This document shows positions 55,837 to 63,621 of a stretch of DNA of 64,000 bases, in pieces. A program made the translations under genes and the position numbers. Position 1 is the stretch's first letter; the number at the start of each line of letters is the position of its first letter. The notes under the pieces are model-generated. The model made no database searches, was not told where the DNA came from, and saw nothing but the letters and a program-made list of their open reading frames with translations. Source of the DNA: Opitutia bacterium (GTDB lineage: Bacteria > Verrucomicrobiota > Verrucomicrobiia > Opitutales > Opitutaceae); contig CANJCM010000004.1 in NCBI GenBank assembly GCA_947472765.1, forward strand, positions 57,370-121,369. The letters run 5' to 3'.

Positions 55837-57593
55837 CAGTGGCTCCTCCCCAGCCGCGGCTTGGCCCGCCGGGTCGCGTCCACGTTGGCATCGGCTCCGC
55901 GCAGCCGCCCCGAGGCCGCCCGCTCCGTGCCGAGGACATGGGTGCGGTTGCCGACCTGATCCGCGATGCGCCGGAGTTCCACCGCCTCGGTTTCGTAGTC
56001 GGAACGCAGCCCGCTGATTTGGCGGTCGAGGGCGATGCGCTTGCGCTCGACCTGCCGCTTGAGCTGCGCCGCCTCCTGCTGGGCCGCGAGCACCGCGGCC
56101 TTCTCCAGGGCTCCTTGCGCCGCGCGGGCCGAACCGGTGAGGACGCCGCTGGCGCCGATGTAGGCGTCCACCAGGTCGACCCCGCGGTCGGAGATCAAGA
56201 ACTCGCGGATTTGGTTGGAGTGGGCCATGCCCCGGGCCTTCAGCACATAGAGGACGCGATTGCGCTCCCCGTTGCCCTCGAAGTCCTGCAGCAGCAGCCA
56301 CGAGTCCATCAGCGACGACATCGCGGCCTCGCTCTGCTGCAGGACATGGCCCCCCTGCGTCAGGCTGGTGAAGAGCGAGGTGACTTGCCCGGCCTTGAGA
56401 TAGTCGATCAGCCGCGTGACCATGGCCTTGCTCTCCGAGCTGGTGCCCGAGTCCATCAGGCTGGTGATCGGATCCACCACCACGACGCTCGGTTTGAAAG
56501 CGGCGATCTCCTTGAACATCGTGGCCAGATGCATCTCGAGCCCGTAGAGGGAAGGCCGGGCGGAGTGGAAGCGCAGCAGACCGCGCTTCACCAGCGGCTC
56601 CAGTCGCAGGCCGATCGAGTGCATGTTGCGCATGATCTGATTCGGCGACTCCTCGAACGAAAAGAAGAGCACCCGTTCCCCGCGGCGCGCGGCCGCCTGG
56701 GCGAACGAGGCGGAGATGATCGTCTTGCCGGTGCCCGGGGTCCCCGTCAGGAGGATACTGCTGCCGCGGAAGAAGCCCCGGCCGCTCAGCATCGCGTCGA
56801 GCCGGGGGATGCCGGTGGAGATCCGCTGGTTGGAAACCTTGTGGTTCAACCCGAGCGAAGTGATGGGCAGCACGCTGAGGCCCTTGTCGCCGATCAGGAA
56901 CGGAAATTCATTGGTGCCGTGCAGCGCGCCGCGATATTTCACGACCCGCAGGTGGCGCGTGGCGATCTGATCGTTGACGCGATGGTCGAGCAGGATGACG
57001 CAGTCGGAGACGTATTCCTCCAGCCCGTGCCGCGTCAGTTGTTCGCGTCCGCGCTCGGCGGTGATGACCGCCGTCACGCCCTTGTCCTTGAGCCAGCGGA
57101 AGAGCCGCCGCAGCTCGGCGCGAAGGATGGCCTCGTTTGGCAGCCCGGCAAAAAGGGCCTCCAACGTATCGAGCACGACCCGCTTGGCGCCGATGGAATC
57201 GATGGCGAGGTTCAGCCGGACGAACAAGCCCTCAAGGTCATATTCGCCCGTCTCATGGATTTCGCTGCGCTCGAGATGGACGTGTTCGAGGACGATTTTT
57301 TTGTTCCGCGCCAGGGCTTGCAGATCGAAGCCGAGCGAGGCGACGTTGGCCTCCAGTTCCGCGGCCGTCTCCTCGAACGACATCAGGACCCCCGGCTCAT
57401 CGAACTGCACGGCGCCCCGGACCAGGAATTCCGCAGCGAACAGGGTTTTGCCGCACCCCGCGCCGCCGCAAACCAGAGTGGGGCGCCCGCGGGGCAGGCC
57501 GCCGCCGGTGATTTCATCGAGACCCTGGATGCCGGTCGGACACTTGGGCAGACGGCGGACACCGGCGTGGGGTTTGAGCAGGTGTTTTTTCAT
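55836..57593 (-). CDS. kaiC: KaiC-like double-ATPase clock protein
   Basis: The 585-residue protein has both RecA-like domains. CI has Walker A GGAGCGKT (43-50) and catalytic Glu pair in SFEET (72-76). CII has GTPGTGKT (284-291) and SFEES (312-316). In CII the segment aligned with the phosphorylation site of cyanobacterial KaiC reads SEAAMSSLMD, giving Ser426-Ser427 instead of Ser-Thr. The C-terminus is extended by a Lys/Glu/Ala-rich helix (about 492-548) that looks like a coiled coil, not the cyanobacterial KaiA-binding tail. It heads a kaiC-kaiB-kinase operon. The start is at MKKHLLKP. Confidence 0.93.
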   Translation of the reverse strand: MKKHLLKPHAGVRRLPKCPTGIQGLDEITGGGLPRGRPTLVCGGAGCGKTLFAAEFLVRGAVQFDEPGVLMSFEETAAELEANVASLGFDLQALARNKKIVLEHVHLERSEIHETGEYDLEGLFVRLNLAIDSIGAKRVVLDTLEALFAGLPNEAILRAELRRLFRWLKDKGVTAVITAERGREQLTRHGLEEYVSDCVILLDHRVNDQIATRHLRVVKYRGALHGTNEFPFLIGDKGLSVLPITSLGLNHKVSNQRISTGIPRLDAMLSGRGFFRGSSILLTGTPGTGKTIISASFAQAAARRGERVLFFSFEESPNQIMRNMHSIGLRLEPLVKRGLLRFHSARPSLYGLEMHLATMFKEIAAFKPSVVVVDPITSLMDSGTSSESKAMVTRLIDYLKAGQVTSLFTSLTQGGHVLQQSEAAMSSLMDSWLLLQDFEGNGERNRVLYVLKARGMAHSNQIREFLISDRGVDLVDAYIGASGVLTGSARAAQGALEKAAVLAAQQEAAQLKRQVERKRIALDRQISGLRSDYETEAVELRRIADQVGNRTHVLGTERAASGRLRGADANVDATRRAKPRLGRSH

Positions 57594-57980
57594 CCAATTA
57601 AAAATCTCCAAAGGCGATCGACGGACGAAACGGCGTCCCGCGACACTGGCCGGTCCAGCAGAATCTCCCGAATGCAGGACCGCTGGGATCGTCGCCCCAA
57701 GGGTGTGGCCTGACGCGATTCGCCACCGCTGCGACGGCACCGTCGGTCGCATGCATCAACTCCGCAACGGCTCGTTTCGGGCGAGCCGGTGAAACGTTAC
57801 CCGGGAAACGCGATACGTCTTTCTGGCTCATCCGGCCGCCCCTCGCGGAGGCCGCAGCGAGCCGGCGCATCTTCCCCCGCGTGACGGCCGGACATTTGCG
57901 GTTGACCGGCTGCGGGGCATGGCGCTTCTTGGCCGTCCGACTCACAGGTGCCCGGCATCGGTGACCGGTGCGCAGTTCCC
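57594..57980. other. Region between kaiC and tRNA-Ser
   Basis: This 387-bp stretch should hold the divergent promoters of the kai operon and the tRNA. Short open frames here have no recognisable similarity. I see no repeat of the families above and no confident promoter. Confidence 0.4.
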
Positions 57981-58070
57981 GGAGAGGTGGCAGAGTGGTC
58001 TAATGCGCGTGCTTGGAAAGCACGTGTACTCGCAAGGGTACCGGGGGTTCGAATCCCTCCCTCTCCGCCA
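57981..58070 (+). tRNA. tRNA-Ser (anticodon GGA)
   Basis: The acceptor stem GGAGAGG (57981-57987) pairs with CCTCTCC (58060-58066), followed by G73 and an encoded CCA (58068-58070). The anticodon stem CGTGC/GCACG encloses the loop TTGGAAA with GGA at 58015-58017. A long variable arm (about TACTCGCAAGGGTA) and the T-loop GGTTCGAATCC identify a class II serine tRNA. Confidence 0.97.
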
Positions 58071-58090
58071 GCCTCCGCCAGCCTCCGCCG
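58062..58090 (+). repeat. 10-bp tandem repeat starting in the tRNA 3' end
   Basis: The unit CTCCGCCAGC occurs twice and a third CTCCGCCGAG follows. The first unit includes the CCA end of the tRNA. The duplication looks like slippage or the residue of repeated insertion at a tRNA 3' end. Confidence 0.7.
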
Positions 58091-58234
58091 AGCCTACGGC
58101 TGGCAGGCCAGATCCGGAAGAGCTGCGAAGGAGGGCGAATCCAGAAGCTGACTGCAGCTCCCGAAGTCCACGGCACCCCGAATTAGGGTATCCCGCCGTC
58201 TTGCTCAGACAGCTCGGTCCCGCGGTGCTCGGCC

Positions 58235-58477
58235 ATGCACTACGTGTACCTCCTCGAGAGCGGGATCGACAACCGCCGTCACTACACCGGCTTCACCCAC
58301 GACCTTTGCGCGCGACTCGCCCGTCACAATGCGGGACAAAACCAATCGACGATCCACGGCCGACCATGGCGACTCGTCAGTTACTTCGCCTTCGTCGAGG
58401 AAACCAAAGCCCGCGACTTTGAGCGGTATCTGAAGAGTGGTTCCGGCAGGACTTTTGCCAGCCGACATTTCATCTGA
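58235..58477 (+). CDS. Small GIY-YIG nuclease-domain protein
   Basis: The 80-residue protein is a stand-alone GIY-YIG domain. HYVYLLES and HYTGFTHDLCARLARHNAG contain the YVY...YTG core and the catalytic Arg, and FVEETKARDFERYLKSG contains the conserved Glu. Such single-domain proteins are widespread; their role (repair, restriction or mobile DNA) is not established. It lies 165 bp after the tRNA and converges with a decayed gene. Confidence 0.88.
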   Translation: MHYVYLLESGIDNRRHYTGFTHDLCARLARHNAGQNQSTIHGRPWRLVSYFAFVEETKARDFERYLKSGSGRTFASRHFI

Positions 58478-58763
58478 GCCGGACAAAGTCCTTCCCCGTG
58501 CCGTCGAGTCGCAGTTTCCAGATGTCGATCTCGTGGGAGCCGTGCTGGCCGCCGAGCTTTTCCACCTGGAGTGACGACTCCACCGCGGAGTATTTGCCTT
58601 CCGGAAAAATGCCTTCGATCTCGTTGTAGATCGTGGACGCCTGCGAGAAATCGGTGACCTTCCCGGTCTTCAAATCGAGGCCCATCGCGCCGCCGAGTCC
58701 CTTCGGCCGGTAACACGTGAAGGTCAGCTTCTCGTCATTGTCGTAGAAGTCCTGCGCCTCCTC
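58470..58763 (-). pseudogene. Remnant of a TolB/PD40-type secreted protein (C-terminal part)
   Basis: Translation gives LGGAMGLDLKTGKVTDFS, NEIEGIFPEGKYSAVES and HEIDIWKLRLDGTGKDFVRL, typical of the C-terminal blades of PD40 proteins in PVC bacteria. Residues upstream of about 58763 have no family similarity, and no signal peptide or full propeller exists. The piece is cut at a hairpin next to the fic gene. It is probably debris left by insertion. Confidence 0.65.
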
Positions 58764-58764
58764 C

Positions 58765-58787
58765 AGCCTTTCGCGCGGCGAAAGGCT
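58765..58787. terminator. Perfect 9-bp hairpin at the end of the fic gene
   Basis: AGCCTTTCG (58765-58773) pairs with CGAAAGGCT (58779-58787) over a 5-nt loop, overlapping the fic stop codon. No T-run follows, so intrinsic termination is uncertain. Confidence 0.5.
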
Positions 58788-59385
58788 AACTCTGCGCGAA
58801 GGCCACGAGCGCGGTGAAATCACCGGCATCCGCCCGCCGGACTGCGGCGATGTAGCAGGCGCGGATCTCTCCCGTGGCAACAAGGTCGGCCCGCGCTCCC
58901 CACGTCAGGACTTCACCGTCACGACTCGCGACGAGAATGTCCGCCATGAGACGCGCATGCCGGCCGTTGCCGTTGGGCCAGGGATGAATCGCCACCAGTC
59001 GGTGGTGCAGCCGCACCGCGACTTCGGGCAGCGGATAAGTGGAGTAATCCAGCCACGCCCGCGCGTCGTCGAAGGCATTGCGCACGCCCTCGGTCAGCCG
59101 AAACACCTCCCACCCCAGGTTTTTTTCGGTCGTGCGAAATCTCCCCGCCCAGCGCCAGACATGATTTAACATCCGCAGGTGCAGTTCCCGGGCAAAGGCA
59201 TCGGTGATCAAATCCGGCCGTTGCAACGAACGCCGCCGCATCGCCCAGACCCGCGCCGCGTTGATGTTCATCCGCTCGACCTGGTTCAACTCCGCGCGGG
59301 TCGTGATGCTCGGAATCAGCGCCAGGCGCTCCTCCGGGGTGAGTTCCGTGGCATGGTCGTCCGACTGAAACAGGTCCGTCGTCAT
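58786..59385 (-). CDS. Mobile mystery protein B (Fic-domain protein)
   Basis: The 199-residue protein is a Fic/DOC domain of the mobile mystery protein B type. The Fic motif is HPWPNGNGRHAR (134-145); the family transfers AMP or related groups to target proteins. The residue before GNGR is Asn rather than the Asp/Glu that binds metal in canonical AMPylating Fic proteins, which may change activity, although this form appears usual for the subfamily. The ATG overlaps the stop of mobile mystery protein A by four bases. It is likely the toxin-like partner of a two-gene system. Confidence 0.9.
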   Translation of the reverse strand: MTTDLFQSDDHATELTPEERLALIPSITTRAELNQVERMNINAARVWAMRRRSLQRPDLITDAFARELHLRMLNHVWRWAGRFRTTEKNLGWEVFRLTEGVRNAFDDARAWLDYSTYPLPEVAVRLHHRLVAIHPWPNGNGRHARLMADILVASRDGEVLTWGARADLVATGEIRACYIAAVRRADAGDFTALVAFAQS

Positions 59386-59807
59386 CCGGCCGGCTTCGTT
59401 CGCGGCTTGAGATCCCCGACCGCCTGCCCCTCGAGCGCCATCGAATGCTCACTCGCCTGCAGATGCTGGAATTGCGGATCATAGTTTCGGGCCAGCTCGC
59501 TGAAGGTTCCAGCGACGCCTTCCCGCGGCACGACAAAGTAGACGAGTTCGCAATCCATCGCCTCCGCCGCGCGCCGAATCGAATTCAGCGTCGCGGCTCC
59601 CCGCTCCTCCGCCTGCTCGAGATCCGCATACGACTGACGCTTCACGCCGAGCTTTCGCGCGACCTGTTCCTGGCTGAGCTCGACGGCATCACGGACAGCG
59701 CGAAGCCACCCGCGGGCCGGCGTCGTCGCCGCGCGGGAGGCCGCGTTCAGCACCGACACCCGCTCGTCCAATCCTCGCCGTACGATCTCCGCCATCTCAG
59801 TTCTCAT
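59382..59807 (-). CDS. Mobile mystery protein A (HTH protein)
   Basis: The 141-residue protein has a Cro/C1-type helix-turn-helix (LSQEQVARKLGVKRQSYADLEQAE, residues about 42-66) and the C-terminal segment DCELVYFVVPREG typical of mobile mystery protein A. It is always next to the Fic-type protein B and is probably an antitoxin and autorepressor. Just upstream, TTATAGCCGTTAT (about 59803-59815) could be part of an operator. The 59812-59885 region is markedly AT-rich compared with its neighbours. The start could also be the internal ATG at 59795. Confidence 0.88.
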   Translation of the reverse strand: MRTEMAEIVRRGLDERVSVLNAASRAATTPARGWLRAVRDAVELSQEQVARKLGVKRQSYADLEQAEERGAATLNSIRRAAEAMDCELVYFVVPREGVAGTFSELARNYDPQFQHLQASEHSMALEGQAVGDLKPRTKPAG

Positions 59808-59900
59808 AACGGCTATAACCTGTCATTGGTCCATTTTTAGCAATCTTTTCCCTGCTTTATTATTAATTAGTGCAGGCTTTACTATGCCTTCTGTCAAATC

Positions 59901-59966
59901 GGGCTTGCACGAGGCACGCCCCTACATCGACGTCACTCTTATAGGGGGCGCGGCTCGTCCGCGCCC
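59901..59966. repeat. CTCGT-loop hairpin pair between the HTH gene and the photolyase gene
   Basis: The arms are 59901-59925 (opposite strand, GTAGGGGCGTGC-CTCGT stem with one T:G position) and 59942-59966 (GGGCGCGG/CCGCGCCC, loop CTCGT). The remainder of the gap to 60162 is GC-rich and contains two GCCGTTGGCGGGC-like short hairpins near 60065 and 60130 but no gene. Confidence 0.75.
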
Positions 59967-60162
59967 GGCCTGACACATGCAGTGCCTCCGCCTTGTCGGC
60001 TCCGGCGCATGCCTTGGGCGGCTGCTTATCGCAGACGGGGGTTAGCCTTTGAATGAGCTGTACGGCCCGCCGTTGGCGGGCCCAGCTCGTGGAGCGAAGG
60101 CGAGTAGCCGTGCCGCCATAAAGACTTCGCCGTTGGCGAAATCCCTTAGTGGTTTCTCCCTC

Positions 60163-61833
60163 TCAGAGTTTGAGCCAGCCGCGCTGCGGTGGTGGCGCGG
60201 GCGCACCGTCGTTGGCCTTGATCGCCGCAGCCTGCGCGCCGATTCGAGCCCGCTCGGCCGGACTCAACCGCGTGAGATTTTTCACCTGCAACGCCATCCG
60301 CTGGTTTTTCGCCAGCAACGGTTCGTGGCGCAGCAGAAAATCCCAATAGAGCGTCGTGAACGGACACGCGTCCTCGCCCGTTGCCTTCGCGGGATCGAAA
60401 CGACAGCCCGCGCAGTAGTTGCTCATCCGCTGGATGTATTTGCCCGTGGCCGCGTAGGGCTTCGACGCCATGATTCCGCCGTCGCCGTACTGCGACATCC
60501 CGAGCGTGTTCGGGAGCTCGACCCATTCCACGGCATCCACGTAGACGGCGAGGTACCACTCGTGTGTCTCCTGCGGCCGCACGCCGAGCAGCAGCGAGTA
60601 AAGGCCTGTGACCATCAGCCGCTGGATGTGATGCGCGTAGCCGTGACGCAGCGTCTGGCCGATGCTCTGGCGCAGGCAGTTCATCTCGCATTCGCCGGTC
60701 CAATAAAATTTTGGCAGCCGGCCCTCCGCGCCGAGCGCGTTCAACCGCCCGTAGTCCGGCATGAAGTGCCAGTAGATGCCGCGGACATATTCGCGCCACC
60801 CGAGGATCTGGCGGATGAATCCCTCGACGCTCGCGAGCGGCGCCCGGCCGGCGCGATACGCCTCCTCGGCTGCCGCGACGACCTCGCGCGGATTGAGCAG
60901 CTTCAGGTTCAGCGCCGCGGAAATCCGGGCGTGAAACAACCACGGCTCCTCCGTCCACATCGCATCCTGAAACTCGCCGAAGCGCGGCAGCCGGTGCGCG
61001 AGGAAATCGTCGAGCGCGGCGCGGGCATCCTCCGGCGTCACCGGCCAGGCAAACTCCGCGAGTTCGCCGGGATGTTGCGGAAACAATTTCTCCACCAGCG
61101 CCAGCACCGTGCGCGTCGTGGCGTCGGGAGGCGTGAGGCGCGGGGGACGCAGTCCTTCCGCCGCCGGACCCGCCCGCGAAAAACTGCCGCGATTATCGTG
61201 GTCGAAATTCCATTGTCCGCCCTCGGGCTCGCCCGCCGGATCGAGCAACACGCGATGGCGCCGTCGCATTTCGCGGTAGAAAAATTCCATCCGCAGCGCC
61301 TTCCGTCCCACCGCATGCGCCGCGAAATCCGCCCGGCTGCAAAAGAAATGCCGGTCCGGAAGCACCTCAAGGGGGACGCCCGCCGCCGAGGCTGCTGCGG
61401 CGATCGCTTCGTTCACGCGCCACTCGCCGGGCTCGGTCATGACGAGCTGCTGCGGCCGGAATTCCGCGATCGCCCGAGCCAGTTCGCCCGCGAGCGTGTG
61501 AGTGTTCCCCGGCGCATCGATTTCGGAGTAGATGACAGTGCGGCCCAGCTTTCGCTGTGCGTCGCGAAAGTGTCGCATCGCGGACAGGAAGACCGCGATC
61601 CGCGGTTTGCCCGACCAGACCTGCTCCGACTCGGCGCGGACCTCGGCCATCCAGATCGCGTCGTGCCGTGAATCGAAGTCATCGAACACCGCGGCCGCCG
61701 GATCGAGCTGATCGCCGAGCACCAGCACGAGCCGGCGCGTGGCACGGGTCTCCCGACCCGTGGAAGGACTTTCGTCCTGATCCTTCACGGGTCGGGAGAC
61801 CCGTGCCACTTTTACTGCGGACCGCTTCTTCAC
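60163..61833 (-). CDS. Cryptochrome/photolyase of the iron-sulfur (DPRP) class
   Basis: The 556-residue protein belongs to the deoxyribodipyrimidine photolyase-related family, which includes bacterial (6-4) photolyases with FAD and a 4Fe-4S cluster. The N-terminal Rossmann part begins RRLVLVLGDQLDP. The C-terminal half has the FAD-binding LRHGYAHHIQRLMVTGLYSLLLGV, DAVEWVELPNTLGMSQYGDGG, and cysteines in CEMNC, YCAGC and ACPFT that can bind the cluster. A GTG start (61833) overlaps the SDR stop (GTGA). Residues about 9-33 are encoded by a 24-bp perfect inverted repeat and precede the usual N-terminus, so they are probably an insertion. Confidence 0.9.
   Translation of the reverse strand: MKKRSAVKVARVSRPVKDQDESPSTGRETRATRRLVLVLGDQLDPAAAVFDDFDSRHDAIWMAEVRAESEQVWSGKPRIAVFLSAMRHFRDAQRKLGRTVIYSEIDAPGNTHTLAGELARAIAEFRPQQLVMTEPGEWRVNEAIAAAASAAGVPLEVLPDRHFFCSRADFAAHAVGRKALRMEFFYREMRRRHRVLLDPAGEPEGGQWNFDHDNRGSFSRAGPAAEGLRPPRLTPPDATTRTVLALVEKLFPQHPGELAEFAWPVTPEDARAALDDFLAHRLPRFGEFQDAMWTEEPWLFHARISAALNLKLLNPREVVAAAEEAYRAGRAPLASVEGFIRQILGWREYVRGIYWHFMPDYGRLNALGAEGRLPKFYWTGECEMNCLRQSIGQTLRHGYAHHIQRLMVTGLYSLLLGVRPQETHEWYLAVYVDAVEWVELPNTLGMSQYGDGGIMASKPYAATGKYIQRMSNYCAGCRFDPAKATGEDACPFTTLYWDFLLRHEPLLAKNQRMALQVKNLTRLSPAERARIGAQAAAIKANDGAPAPPPQRGWLKL
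61739..61809. repeat. 24-bp perfect inverted repeat inside the photolyase 5' end
   Basis: The left arm 61739-61762 begins GTGGCACGGGTCTCCCG and is exactly complementary to 61786-61809, with a 23-nt spacer that itself contains AGGAC/GTCCT. The element is in frame and adds about 24 residues to the coding sequence. Confidence 0.85.
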
Positions 61834-62681
61834 CCGGCGGTGAACTCCGTGGCGGGCGCCAGTGCGATGCTCGCGTCGAGCTCCCGTGTGGCGGCGGAGA
61901 GTTTTCGGCGAGCCTTGTCCTGCGCGTATTTTCCGAGGACGAGCCGCAGCGGGGGATTCGGCGCGGCCACCGCGGCGATGATGGCGTCGGCGGCTTTGTC
62001 CGGGTCGCCGGGCTGCTGACCGTTCATCGTCTCGATCAGGCGGAGGAATTTTCCGCTCGAAGGGTCGTAGTCAGCGATCCGTTCGGCGGCCCTCTCCAGC
62101 GACCGCGCGACGAACTCGGTGCGAAACGGACCGGGCTGGACGATCGTGACCTTGAGCCCGAACGGCCGCACTTCGGCGGCGAGCGATTCGGACACGCCCT
62201 CCAGCGCCCACTTCGTCGCGCCGTAGATCGAGAAGCCCGGATAGTTGGCGATGGCGGCGGCCGCGCTGATGTTCACGAAATGACCGCGACGCTGCGCGCG
62301 CAGGATCGGCAGCGCCGCCCGGATTACCCGGACGGCCCCGAAAAAATTCGTCTCGAAGTTGCGCGCGATCTGCTCGTCGCCGAGTTCCTCGAGCGCACCG
62401 ATCACGCCATAGCCCGCGTTGTTCACCACGACGTCAATCCGGCCGAAAGCCGCCGCGGCCTGCGCAACGACGGGGCCGACTTGCGCCACGTCCGTCACAT
62501 CGAGCGCCAGCGCGCGGCAACGCTCCGGATGATCGCCAGCGAGATCGGCAAGTGTTTCCGGTCGCCGGGCCGTCGCGACGACGCGATGCCCTGAAGCCAG
62601 CACCCGCCGCGCGAGCGCGCGGCCGAGACCACTGGAGCAACCGGTGATGAACCAGACCGGTGAGTCGTTATGTTCGTTCAT
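61830..62681 (-). CDS. Short-chain dehydrogenase/reductase
   Basis: The 283-residue protein has the classical SDR pattern: cofactor loop TGCSSGLGRALA, NNAGYG, the catalytic Ser in VNISAAAA, and YGATK with the Tyr-Lys pair. ATARRP after the second strand suggests NADP(H). The substrate is unknown. It overlaps the DUF2071 stop and the photolyase start by four bases each, so the cluster is translationally coupled. Confidence 0.92.
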   Translation of the reverse strand: MNEHNDSPVWFITGCSSGLGRALARRVLASGHRVVATARRPETLADLAGDHPERCRALALDVTDVAQVGPVVAQAAAAFGRIDVVVNNAGYGVIGALEELGDEQIARNFETNFFGAVRVIRAALPILRAQRRGHFVNISAAAAIANYPGFSIYGATKWALEGVSESLAAEVRPFGLKVTIVQPGPFRTEFVARSLERAAERIADYDPSSGKFLRLIETMNGQQPGDPDKAADAIIAAVAAPNPPLRLVLGKYAQDKARRKLSAATRELDASIALAPATEFTAG

Positions 62682-63613
62682 GAAGAAAGTTCCGACGATG
62701 GCTTGGTGGCCCGCGGCGTTAGCAGCGGGACGGGTTGCGACGCCGCAACGAACAAGTCCCTGCCCTCACGGGCAGGGCCACGCTGAGCAAGTCCGGCCAC
62801 CGAATCGGAGCATGAACTGCGGTCCTTGACCGGGCACAGCGGGAACACCGCGACATCCACCGCCCCGCCGCCAAGCACCGAGTCCGGTGGGCCCGCGAGT
62901 TCGAAGCCGGCTTGCCGCGCCGGCGCGGTCGAAAATTCCGTCAGCTTCAGCGTGTGCACTTGGTACGGCGTATGGTGCACCCGACCGCGGTGAAGCCGGC
63001 CCGCGCGGTCCGCGGAGAAGAGCAGGTACCGTTCGACCAGGAAGAAGGCGAGCGAGCCGGGCGCGGCGGGAGCCGAATCGCCACGGGGCGTCCAGGTGAA
63101 GCGGGCACACGGCGCATCGACGGCGCGGCGCTCACACCGGTAGCGAATGGTGCGACCCCGGCCTGACGCCGACATCCGCGCATGAAAATACGGCAGGTGG
63201 AACCAGCGCCGCGCGATGCTCACCGCGAGCGGCTGGTTGCAGTCGAGCGAGTAGAACCAGACGCCGGGCCGGCCGTCGGCGTCATGGACATAGGTCCGGA
63301 CGTTCAGCTCGAGGAACCACGAGATCCACGGCAACGGCGGCAGCCACGCCGGCCGGATCCGCTCCATGAAGAACGGCACGATCCCGAGATAGGCGCTGCC
63401 CTCGAAGGTATCGACGAACAGTCCCGGCGGCAGAGTCGCCTGGACGGCGCGGGCATCGACTTTCCAGTGCAGGAAGAGCAAGTCGCTCCAGCGCTGGTGT
63501 CCGATCGCCCAGGTGTCCGGACGTTCCCGCAACGCCAGCCGTCCCGCCAGGTCCGGCGGGATCACACGTTCCTGGTCGGACGGAGCGAAAGCCCCAGGTG
63601 CAGAGGGACGCAT
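62678..63613 (-). CDS. DUF2071 (YqjF-like) family protein
   Basis: The 311-residue protein has the YqjF-type segments WSDLLFLHWKVDARAVQATLPPGLFVDTFEGSAYLGIVPFFME, ELNVRTYVHDADGRPGVWFYSLDC and LPYFHARMS. The family function is unknown, possibly a START-like binding fold. The start at MRPSAPG leaves eight bases to the upstream stop. The last 35-40 residues (QRGPAREGRDLFVAASQ...) are translated from a repeat element at 62706-62786 and are probably not part of the ancestral protein. Confidence 0.87.
   Translation of the reverse strand: MRPSAPGAFAPSDQERVIPPDLAGRLALRERPDTWAIGHQRWSDLLFLHWKVDARAVQATLPPGLFVDTFEGSAYLGIVPFFMERIRPAWLPPLPWISWFLELNVRTYVHDADGRPGVWFYSLDCNQPLAVSIARRWFHLPYFHARMSASGRGRTIRYRCERRAVDAPCARFTWTPRGDSAPAAPGSLAFFLVERYLLFSADRAGRLHRGRVHHTPYQVHTLKLTEFSTAPARQAGFELAGPPDSVLGGGAVDVAVFPLCPVKDRSSCSDSVAGLAQRGPAREGRDLFVAASQPVPLLTPRATKPSSELSS
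62706..62786. repeat. Inverted copy of the 13.5-kb element core, read into the DUF2071 3' end
   Basis: The reverse complement carries CCCTGCCC-gtga-GGGCAGGG, matching the hairpin at about 13480-13499 with a compensating T:A to C:G change. A CCGTCCCGCTGCTAACGC stretch also matches the second hairpin of that element. Unlike the 13.5-kb copy, no TGTCATCCA ends are seen. Confidence 0.8.
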
Positions 63614-63621
63614 GGTCCCGT

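Noticed and set aside
55486..57593. kaiA in the kai operon
   Set aside because: Neither flank contains a frame resembling KaiA; the third gene is a histidine kinase.
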